DNA of 64,000 nt from PGYT01 sp963675055 (GTDB taxonomy: Bacteria; Bacteroidota; Ignavibacteria; Ignavibacteriales; Melioribacteraceae), in assembly GCA_963675055.2 (NCBI GenBank), contig CAXXJE010000002.1:2356001-2420000 (forward strand), written 5' to 3'. Shown here one piece after another: positions 53,589 through 60,637 of the stretch. Position 1 is the first letter of the stretch; each line of letters begins with the position of its first letter. Below the pieces are notes generated by a model. The model was not told the origin of the DNA and did not search any database. It saw nothing but the letters and a program-made list of their open reading frames with translations. Made by a program: the position numbers and the translations under genes.

Positions 53589-54319
53589 AATTACGCAGTG
53601 AAGATCTTGTAAAAATATATAAAAAAAGAACGGTGGTTAAAAAAGTATCGGTCGATGTTACCCAGGGAGAAGTTGTTGGTTTGCTGGGACCAAACGGCGC
53701 AGGGAAGACAACTACTTTCTATATGATTGTCGGAATGATTAAACCTAACGGAGGCAAAGTATTTCTCGAGTCTGATGATATAACCGGCGAACCGATGTAT
53801 AAAAGAGCCAAAATGGGAATTGGTTATTTACCGCAAGAGGCTTCTGTGTTCAGACGTCTTAGCGTCGAGGACAATATTATGGCTGTATTGCAAATGATTA
53901 AGATGAGTAATAAGGAACGGAAAGAGAAAACAGAAGCATTACTTGAAGAGCTTAGCATAGCCCACATCAGAAAAAGCAAAGGATTCCAGCTCAGCGGCGG
54001 TGAAAGAAGGCGCTGCGAAATTGCCCGCGCACTTGCCACTGATCCTAATTTTATACTTCTTGACGAACCATTTGCCGGGGTGGATCCTATTGCCGTCGAG
54101 GATATTATGTCGATAGTTCATAACCTGAAACACAAAGGTATTGGAATCCTGATAACCGATCATAACGTTCATGAAACATTAAGCATCGTGGACAGGGCAT
54201 ACATTCTAATTGAAGGTTCGATCTTTAAGGATGGAACAGCAGATGCACTTGCCGAAGATGATGAAGTTCGTAAACTCTATCTCGGCGAGAAATTTAAGCT
54301 CGATCGTTATAGCGGATAA
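53585..54319 (+). CDS. lptB: LPS export ABC transporter ATP-binding protein
   Basis: A 244-residue ABC ATPase. Walker A is GLLGPNGAGKTTTFYMIVG near 33, the signature is LSGGERRRCEIARALATDPN near 136, and Walker B is FILLDEPFAGVDPIAVEDIM near 158. GIGYLPQEASVFRRLSVEDN (Q loop) is of the LptB type. It overlaps lptA by 4 nt and closes the kdsA-kdsD-lptC-lptA-lptB operon. The permeases lptF and lptG are not here. The gene converges with the aldehyde dehydrogenase gene. Confidence 0.96.
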   Translation: MKLRSEDLVKIYKKRTVVKKVSVDVTQGEVVGLLGPNGAGKTTTFYMIVGMIKPNGGKVFLESDDITGEPMYKRAKMGIGYLPQEASVFRRLSVEDNIMAVLQMIKMSNKERKEKTEALLEELSIAHIRKSKGFQLSGGERRRCEIARALATDPNFILLDEPFAGVDPIAVEDIMSIVHNLKHKGIGILITDHNVHETLSIVDRAYILIEGSIFKDGTADALAEDDEVRKLYLGEKFKLDRYSG

Positions 54320-54359
54320 ACAATCAAACCTGGAGACGGATCAACAGTATCCAGTCAAT

Positions 54360-55937
54360 TTATCTTTTAAATTCTCGAATCAGTTTGTCGACATCATTGA
54401 TGCTGATTCCGGATCCAAGAGCAGAATCACTCTCTTTATCACCAGGTTGAGTTCTGCTTTGCGGAACAATTTTCGGATTCCCGGCTCGCGCAAGTAGTCT
54501 TTCCTCAATTTGTTTCAGGTAGCCGCTCTCTTCATTTGTAGACTTTGAACTAATGTGTCCGTCATCCAGAGAAGTTACTGAATATCCTTCGTTCATCGGT
54601 TTGGTCTCAAAAGCCAAAGTCTTAATATTCATAAGATGCTTGGCACTTACATTTTCAGATATAATCGATCCGCCCCAGGTGCCGACACCTAATGTCATAG
54701 ACGGGATAAGTTCTGTTGTGTAGCCAACTGCACCGAGCGAACTTGGTGTGTTTACGACAATTCGGAAAGCCGGTTTTTCAAGCGCGAATTTCATGATCAC
54801 TTCGCGGTCGTTTGAATGGATCACAAGTGTATGACCGATGCCGCCGAATTCAAGTACATCAATACATTTATGGCAGCCTTCCAGCCAGCCGTCAACGGTG
54901 TAGAAAGCTAATACCGGTGAAAGCTTTTCAATGGACAGCGGTTCGTCATGACCGATTGTATCACAGTGTGCAAGTAATATTTTAGTGTTTTCAGGTACGC
55001 TGAATCCTGCATAATCGGCAATGAAAGCCGCGGGTTTACCAACGATTTCAGGATTAACTCCTTTGCCTTTTACAACAGCTTTCTCCAGCTTAAGTTTTTC
55101 AGTCTCATCAACGAAGTAACAGCCCAATCGTTCAAACTCAGAAATAACAGCATCTTTAACAGGTCTGTCTACAATAACAGCCTGTTCCGATGAACATAAC
55201 GTCCCGTTATCAAATGTTTTACCCGAGATAATATCCTCGACTGCTTTTGTTACGTTAGCGGTTCTGTCAATAAACGCAGGCACATTACCTGAACCGACAC
55301 CATACGCAGGAGTTCCCGCGCTGTAGGCAGCTTTAACCATAGGGTTGCTGCCGGTTGCCAGGATAACTGCAACGTCCTTGTTTTTCATGAGTTCATCTGT
55401 TCCGGCAATTGTCGGGGTAGCCATGCACTGCATTAAACCTTTCGGAGCGCCAGCGTTTTCTGCGGCTTTTATCAATACTTTTAGTGCTTCCATGCTGCAT
55501 TTCGCTGCGCGTGGATGCGGACTGGCCACAATCGCGTTTCTACATTTAAGCGAAATAATTGCTTTGAACATAATCGTGGAAGTCGGGTTTGTTGATGGTA
55601 TAAGTGCGGCTACAACGCCCATTGGCTCGGCTATTTTTATAACCTTGCCGTTCGATTGTACGTCTATCACACCAACAGATTTAAGATTTTTTATGGAGTC
55701 GTAAGTTATTTTTGTCCCGAATTCATTCTTCTTAACCTTGTCTTCCCATTTGCCGAATCCGGTTTCCTCTTCCGCCAGTTTTGCGAGTCTTTCCGCCTCA
55801 GCATAACCTGCGTCAGCCATAGCTTTAACAATCTTATCAACCTGTTCCTGGTTGTAATGTTTAAATTCGAGTTGTGCCTTTTTTGCGGCAGCTACTAATT
55901 CTCTTACTTCCTGAATTGATTGTAGATCCTTATCCAT
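54360..55937 (-). CDS. Acylating aldehyde dehydrogenase with C-terminal targeting-like tail
   Basis: A 525-residue CoA-dependent aldehyde dehydrogenase of the EutE/PduP/AdhE-N type. The catalytic Cys lies in DNGTLCSSEQAVIVD near 240. VAALIPSTNPTSTIMFKAII near 109 and the cofactor region LMQCMATPTIAGTDEL are visible. It makes acyl-CoA from aldehyde, NAD and CoA, or the reverse. After the core, near residue 465, an Arg/Asp/Ser linker follows and ends with an amphipathic helix (GISINDVDKLIREFKR). That tail resembles the encapsulation peptides of microcompartment enzymes. No microcompartment gene is nearby. Confidence 0.88.
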   Translation of the reverse strand: MDKDLQSIQEVRELVAAAKKAQLEFKHYNQEQVDKIVKAMADAGYAEAERLAKLAEEETGFGKWEDKVKKNEFGTKITYDSIKNLKSVGVIDVQSNGKVIKIAEPMGVVAALIPSTNPTSTIMFKAIISLKCRNAIVASPHPRAAKCSMEALKVLIKAAENAGAPKGLMQCMATPTIAGTDELMKNKDVAVILATGSNPMVKAAYSAGTPAYGVGSGNVPAFIDRTANVTKAVEDIISGKTFDNGTLCSSEQAVIVDRPVKDAVISEFERLGCYFVDETEKLKLEKAVVKGKGVNPEIVGKPAAFIADYAGFSVPENTKILLAHCDTIGHDEPLSIEKLSPVLAFYTVDGWLEGCHKCIDVLEFGGIGHTLVIHSNDREVIMKFALEKPAFRIVVNTPSSLGAVGYTTELIPSMTLGVGTWGGSIISENVSAKHLMNIKTLAFETKPMNEGYSVTSLDDGHISSKSTNEESGYLKQIEERLLARAGNPKIVPQSRTQPGDKESDSALGSGISINDVDKLIREFKR

Positions 55938-55963
55938 GATATGCTCTTCAGTTATTAACTAAC

Positions 55964-55994
55964 AAAATATAACCATAGACATGCTAAACTTCAA
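55964..55994 (-). promoter_or_regulatory. Promoter of the aldehyde dehydrogenase gene
   Basis: On the minus strand TTGAAG (55994-55989), 17 bp, then TATATTTT (55971-55964), one base off TAnnTTTG. The start near 55957 leaves a 20-nt leader to the ATG at 55937. Confidence 0.5.
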
Positions 55995-56093
55995 TCGGTG
56001 ATATGAATTGGACGACGGGAAAGAGAATTATTAATCAATTTAGGAATACATTAAGGCGGATTTCTTTACTATCGAGGAACAATGAACAGAGAA

Positions 56094-56843
56094 CTAATTG
56101 AGAAGTTCCCGTAATCTCGAATATCCCGATTTACTAATAGACAATTTCGGACCATCCTTCAGAATTGCCTGATATGAGTCTTTCTCAAGCAGTTCAATGT
56201 TCTTAATGCAATTTATATTGATAATGTATGACCTGTGTATTCGCACGAATACGGCTGGATCCAGATGCGACTCATAATATTTCATTGTCTTTTGCTTCAG
56301 GTATTTACCGGAATTCGAGTGAATCATAACATAGTCATCCTGAGCCTCGAGATATATGATATCCTCTACAGGCAGAATTTTAATACCGCTTTTATCCTTA
56401 ATAATAATCCTGTTGAGATATTCTTTGAAGTCTTCCGCCGGTTCTTCAAGGTTGTTCAGGTTTTCCTGTTTAGTCTGGCCTGATTCGATTCTTGCAGCCA
56501 TCCTGCCGACGGCTTCATTGAAGCGTTCCTGCGCAAATGGTTTTAGCAGGTAATCGATTGCGTTTATTTCAAAAGCTTTTATTGCGTATTGATCGAAAGC
56601 AGTTGTAAATATAATTGCGGGCGGGTCGTCCAGTAATTCCAGCATTTCAAATCCATTTATCTTCGGCATTTGAATATCCAGGAAGGCTAAATCAGGTTTT
56701 AACTCTTGGATTGCCTTAATGCCTTCGAATCCGTTTTTACATTCGGCAAGTATTTCAATACTATCATATTCTTTAAGATATGTTCTCACTACATCGCGCG
56801 CGAGTTTTTCATCATCTACAATTACGCATTTGATTTTATTCAT
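56094..56843 (-). CDS. LytTR-family response regulator
   Basis: A 249-residue regulator. The receiver domain has VIVDDEKLARDVVRTYLKEY at the start and the phosphoacceptor Asp56 in LAFLDIQMPKINGFEM. The C-terminal LytTR DNA-binding domain spans about 145-249: DIIYLEAQDDYVMIHSNSGK, and FVRIHRSYIININCIKNIEL near 206. Domains of this kind bind pairs of short direct repeats 21 bp apart. It overlaps the kinase gene by 4 nt and closes the LiaF-like/LytS/LytTR operon. Confidence 0.95.
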   Translation of the reverse strand: MNKIKCVIVDDEKLARDVVRTYLKEYDSIEILAECKNGFEGIKAIQELKPDLAFLDIQMPKINGFEMLELLDDPPAIIFTTAFDQYAIKAFEINAIDYLLKPFAQERFNEAVGRMAARIESGQTKQENLNNLEEPAEDFKEYLNRIIIKDKSGIKILPVEDIIYLEAQDDYVMIHSNSGKYLKQKTMKYYESHLDPAVFVRIHRSYIININCIKNIELLEKDSYQAILKDGPKLSISKSGYSRLRELLN

Positions 56844-57901
56844 TTTTCATTCCTTGTATCAAGGGGAATATAAATATTAACAGTAAAAAGATTTTCAAGT
56901 TTATCGAATGTAATTAAATTATCCTGATTATACATTAGTTTCAAACGGTTCTTAATATTCTGCAATCCTATACCTTCACCTTTACGTGATACACCTTCCG
57001 GATCGAAATTATTCTGCAAAGTTAGTTTCATGTATTCTTTTTCTTTTTTGCAGGTAAAAACAATTGTAATTTTCTCAATGCTCTCATAAACACCATGTTT
57101 AATTGCATTCTCAAACAGCGGCTGAAGCAGCATTGATGGAATGACTACGCTACCGCAGCCATTTTCAATGTGCTCCTCAAACTCAAGATTATCCTCGAAA
57201 CGAATTTTTTCAATCTCCATATACAACCGCGAATTATGCAGTTCATCAAACAGAGGCGTCATTTGTTTATTGTTTGTGGAAAGAGTTTTTCTCATGAACG
57301 ATGAAAGTTTAATTGTCATCTCACGCGCTTTAGCGGGATCGGATATCGTTAATGAACTGATCGAGTTGAGACTGTTGAATATGAAATGCGGGTTGATCTG
57401 ATACTTAAGCGTTTTAAGTTCACTCTCCTTTATTAGAGCTTTCATGTCGGATTCCTGCTGCGATTTCTCACGGTATCCCTGATAGTAGAACATCATGTAA
57501 TAAAATACAACGGTTACAGCGTAAAATACAATTCCAAGATTGAACCGCCAGATTAAGGAGTTCTCAAGAAAATTCAAATAAGTTTCATCTGTTATTAAAT
57601 TCGAAAGGACAAAATACCCGGAGTAAATCCATATTATCGATGTGATTACTCCTCCTGCAACGTGGTTTGAGAGCGTTCTCCAAATTTTCGAATTATCCAG
57701 ACTTATATAAATAGAAGGATACCAAAGGCTGAGTGCGAGAATCATAAAAATTCCATTGTAAACAACCGCATCATAAATGGAATTTTCTACTTCCAGTCCG
57801 CCGATAAAATAAAGCACAACAGCCTGGTTAAAGATTATTAACAGCCAAACTGTCAGGTAGGTGGTTATGCTTATTCTATTTTCGACAAAGGCGTTTTTCA
57901 T
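56840..57901 (-). CDS. LytS-type membrane histidine kinase
   Basis: A 353-residue kinase. Four membrane helices cover about residues 15-150. The His kinase part has the diagnostic motif YQINPHFIFNSLNSISSLTI, with the phosphoacceptor His near 175, followed by LLQPLFENAIKHGVYESIE (N box) and RKGEGIGLQNIKNRLKLMYN (G box). This is the HisK_5 group typical of LytTR partners. It starts at the stop of the LiaF-like gene at 57902 (adjacent nucleotides). Confidence 0.94.
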   Translation of the reverse strand: MKNAFVENRISITTYLTVWLLIIFNQAVVLYFIGGLEVENSIYDAVVYNGIFMILALSLWYPSIYISLDNSKIWRTLSNHVAGGVITSIIWIYSGYFVLSNLITDETYLNFLENSLIWRFNLGIVFYAVTVVFYYMMFYYQGYREKSQQESDMKALIKESELKTLKYQINPHFIFNSLNSISSLTISDPAKAREMTIKLSSFMRKTLSTNNKQMTPLFDELHNSRLYMEIEKIRFEDNLEFEEHIENGCGSVVIPSMLLQPLFENAIKHGVYESIEKITIVFTCKKEKEYMKLTLQNNFDPEGVSRKGEGIGLQNIKNRLKLMYNQDNLITFDKLENLFTVNIYIPLDTRNEK

Positions 57902-58645
57902 CTAGTTCTTTACGTCTCCGCCGCCGAAAATTACCGTTCCATTAATTTCGAGAACTCCTGAGGATTCACCGACACCTTCACTTACTATTCTTCTCTGGTC
58001 ATCGAATCCGCCGAATATCGAAGTTACATTTATTATTACACGCCAATCCTTGGGAACGGAAATATCCAGTCCTCCGAATATTATTTCCACATTTAGAATG
58101 TGCTTTCCTTCGGCCAGTTTACAGTCCCGCAGGTCAATATCACCGCCGCCGAAAACGGTTGTAATCTTGCCTCCTTTGAATGCAGATGAGTTATAACGTC
58201 TATCGATACTGTTGAATACAGCGGTTTCGTTTAGAAAATCTCCGTAAGATGTTTGAGTATTAAAGTCCTTCTCTTTTTTATTGAACTCTTCAAATTCATT
58301 ATGTTTTGTTTCGTACGAATGAACTCGTCTACGCGGTTTTATTAAAATCGTCAAACCGAATAATATTAGAAGAACAGGCCAGTAATCCCTGAAAATAATG
58401 CCGAACGGGATGTGGTAATACCTGAACACCATAAACGCTATACCGACAGCAATAACAATAAGTCCGGAATGGCTATCGCGGTTATTTGCCAGTATAATTA
58501 TCCCGACAATTATTATTATCATAGGGAATGAAAATATCATATGCCTTAGCTGCCAGGGGAAGAAAAGATAATTATCCGCCAGGAAAAAAACTCCCAGTAA
58601 TACTAAAACTACACCAATAATCAATCGACCAGTGGATTGTCTCAT
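57902..58645 (-). CDS. LiaF-like toastrack membrane protein (second copy)
   Basis: A 247-residue protein. Four membrane helices fill residues 8-105 (LIIGVVLVLLGVFFLADNYL, FPMIIIIVGIIILANNR, WPVLLILFGLTILIKP). A linker is followed by a beta-repeat domain with repeated FGG turns: TTVFGGGDIDLRDCKL near 164, EIIFGGLDISVPKDWRVIIN near 188, TSIFGGFDDQRR and TVIFGGGDVKN at the end. LiaF-type proteins inhibit or tune LiaS/LytS-type sensors of cell wall stress. It lies 12 nt after its paralogue and directly before lytS. Confidence 0.85.
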   Translation of the reverse strand: MRQSTGRLIIGVVLVLLGVFFLADNYLFFPWQLRHMIFSFPMIIIIVGIIILANNRDSHSGLIVIAVGIAFMVFRYYHIPFGIIFRDYWPVLLILFGLTILIKPRRRVHSYETKHNEFEEFNKKEKDFNTQTSYGDFLNETAVFNSIDRRYNSSAFKGGKITTVFGGGDIDLRDCKLAEGKHILNVEIIFGGLDISVPKDWRVIINVTSIFGGFDDQRRIVSEGVGESSGVLEINGTVIFGGGDVKN

Positions 58646-58657
58646 GTTGAACTCCGC

Positions 58658-59338
58658 TTAATTTTTTATCTCGCCGCCGCCGAAAATTACAAGACCTTTT
58701 ATTCTAAGAATCCTGTCATTGCTTTGAACCATGTTGGGATCTTTTCTGCGGTTGTCTGAAAAGCCGCCGAAGATTGGTATCGGATCAAGTTCGATTTTCC
58801 AATCAGCGGGGATTAATAATGTGAATCCGCCGAACATAGCAAATATATCGAGTACATGTTCACCTTCGGAAAGCTTGCTGTCGATAAGATCAATTTCCGA
58901 ACCACCGAATATCGCAGTTAATTTTCCGCCCTGGAAATTATCTGAATGGATATACTTTTTACCGCCGCCGAAAATTGCAACTTCATTTAATACTGCCTGG
59001 GTCTGATTTTCATTCCCAAACGTATCAGCATCTGGTTTGGATTTACTAAAGCCGCCTGTTCTGAAAATTATATATCCGCCCAGTCCTATTAATATCAGAG
59101 GCCAGAGCTCCGGAAAGAGGAAAATGAATCCGATCAGAATTAAAATAATTCCGGTAGACCTGTTCGTTGTAGTCGTTAAAATTATTACGCCGATAAGAAT
59201 TAAGATATATTGCCAGCGAAAAAGCGACCATATTGAAAAAGAATCAATAATATCCAGATTGCCGAGAAGGAATAATACCCCGAATGCGATAACAATCAAT
59301 CCGACAACTAATCTTGTATTTGACCTTACTGAACTCAT
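58658..59338 (-). CDS. LiaF-like toastrack membrane protein (first copy)
   Basis: A 226-residue paralogue of the next gene. Membrane helices lie in the first 100 residues (LVVGLIVIAFGVLFLLGNLD, WPLILIGLGGYIIF). The FGG repeats read VAIFGGGKKYIHSDNFQGGK near 120, TAIFGGSEIDLIDSKLSEGE, FAMFGGFTLLIPADWKIELD, IPIFGGFSDNRR and VIFGGGEIKN. It is the first gene of the operon, just downstream of the direct repeats at 59398-59427, and was probably made by tandem duplication with its neighbour. Confidence 0.85.
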   Translation of the reverse strand: MSSVRSNTRLVVGLIVIAFGVLFLLGNLDIIDSFSIWSLFRWQYILILIGVIILTTTTNRSTGIILILIGFIFLFPELWPLILIGLGGYIIFRTGGFSKSKPDADTFGNENQTQAVLNEVAIFGGGKKYIHSDNFQGGKLTAIFGGSEIDLIDSKLSEGEHVLDIFAMFGGFTLLIPADWKIELDPIPIFGGFSDNRRKDPNMVQSNDRILRIKGLVIFGGGEIKN

Positions 59339-59360
59339 AAAATACCTTTGACTTTTGGTG

Positions 59361-59394
59361 CAAATTTATTCTGTGAAATTATAATATAAAACAA
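59361..59394 (-). promoter_or_regulatory. Promoter of the LiaF-like/LytS/LytTR operon
   Basis: On the minus strand TTGTTT (59394-59389), a 20-bp spacer, then TAAATTTG (59368-59361), an exact TAnnTTTG. The poor -35 and long spacer suggest dependence on an activator. The start is near 59354, 16 nt before the ATG at 59338. Confidence 0.45.
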
Positions 59395-59397
59395 ATT

Positions 59398-59427
59398 ATC
59401 GGTGAATGACCGAAAAACATCGGTGAA
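59398..59427 (-). promoter_or_regulatory. Direct repeat, candidate LytTR binding site
   Basis: ATCGGTGAA occurs twice on the plus strand, at 59398-59406 and 59419-59427, 12 bp apart, so 21 bp from start to start. Read toward the operon each unit is TTCACCGAT. Two 9-bp repeats separated by 12 bp is the known architecture for LytTR dimers. The site lies about 44 to 73 bp upstream of the predicted start, right for activation by the regulator encoded at the end of the operon. Confidence 0.6.
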
Positions 59428-59556
59428 ATCTGTAGTTTTACTGTGTTTTTTCAATACGAGGTACTATTATTTGTGAGATGTTGTTTAAATATCATAAATT
59501 GATGAAATTACATCATCAAATTTTTACTTTACTCCATCGAGGATAATGTAGTCATT

Positions 59557-60564
59557 ATGAAAAGAAATCCTTTTTCACAGATTGTTTACGGACTTGGTTC
59601 ATTCATTCTGATAGTATTGATCGGGACTATCGGATTTGAAATTATTGAAGAAAACTGGGATTTGCTGGATTCGTTTTATATGACTGTAATTACAATATCT
59701 ACAACCGGATTTAAGGAAGTAAGACCTCTTTCAACAGCAGGCAGGCTACTTACGATTTTCTTAATAATATCCGGTGTCTTTTCGATCGGATATACGGTAA
59801 GTAAACTGGTTCAATTGCTGGTTGAGAAACAAGTGATCAGGAGGAAAAGAATGGAAAAGAAATTGGAAACTATCTCCAATCATTATATAGTCTGCGGATT
59901 CGGCAGGATGGGACAGCAAATTGCCGAGGCGCTGAAGGATAACGGGGATGATTTCGTTGTTGTTGAAAATAATCCCGTAAATGTTGAAGCACTGATTGAA
60001 CGTGGTTACCTGTTTGTAAACGATGATGCCGCAAGCGATGATGCACTTATTAAGGCGGGAGTCGAGAGGGCAAAGGGACTTGTCTCGGTAGTTGCAACAG
60101 ATGCGGAGAATGTATTTACAACTCTATCTGCCAAAGAACTGAATCCGAATGTTTTTGTTGTCGCGCGTGCTATTGAAGAGGGGACCGAATCCAAATTGAT
60201 GAAGGCCGGTGCAGACAGGGTGGTAAAGCCGTATGAACTTGGAGGCAACAGGATGGTTCAACTTCTTTTGAGACCGGGTGTTATCGATTTTATAGATGGC
60301 GTGGCAAAAAACAAGGAAACTACAATTCAACTCGAGGAAATTCCTGTATGTCCAGGTTCTGAACTGATTGGGGCAACCTTAATGGATTCACCGATACGAC
60401 GTGAGCTGGATGTTATTGTTGTTGCAATTTCCAGGGATGACGGTACATTTATTTATAATCCCAAGTCGTCGGCTACTTTGAATATAAATGATAAGTTAAT
60501 AGCAATCGGGGAAGCGGAAAAGCTGGAACAGTTAACAAAACTTTGTCTGGCGGAGCAAGTGTAG
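59557..60564 (+). CDS. Potassium-channel protein with TrkA-N domain
   Basis: A 335-residue ion channel with two membrane helices around a pore (FYMTVITISTTGFKEVRPLS near 50), a coupling helix, and RCK domains: a TrkA-N Rossmann part (YIVCGFGRMGQQIAEALKDN near 109, VVENNPVNVEALIERGYLFV) and a TrkA-C part (about 240-335, PVCPGSELIGATLMDSPIRR, NDKLIAIGEAEKLEQL). The filter reads TTGFKE where classic channels have TVGYG. In 59428-59556 a weak promoter (TTGTGA, 18 bp, TAAATTGA) is the best start site. Confidence 0.88.
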   Translation: MKRNPFSQIVYGLGSFILIVLIGTIGFEIIEENWDLLDSFYMTVITISTTGFKEVRPLSTAGRLLTIFLIISGVFSIGYTVSKLVQLLVEKQVIRRKRMEKKLETISNHYIVCGFGRMGQQIAEALKDNGDDFVVVENNPVNVEALIERGYLFVNDDAASDDALIKAGVERAKGLVSVVATDAENVFTTLSAKELNPNVFVVARAIEEGTESKLMKAGADRVVKPYELGGNRMVQLLLRPGVIDFIDGVAKNKETTIQLEEIPVCPGSELIGATLMDSPIRRELDVIVVAISRDDGTFIYNPKSSATLNINDKLIAIGEAEKLEQLTKLCLAEQV

Positions 60565-60637
60565 GGTCGTTTCCATAATTAAAGCAGACTTTAACTTCAC
60601 GCTCTTTTATAACTAAATTAATTTGAATAAAGTAATT

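Noticed and set aside
55994..56002. ATCGGTGAT, a near copy of the LytTR half-site, upstream of the aldehyde dehydrogenase
   Set aside because: There is no partner 21 bp away on either side. One 8-base match is expected by chance in 64 kb.
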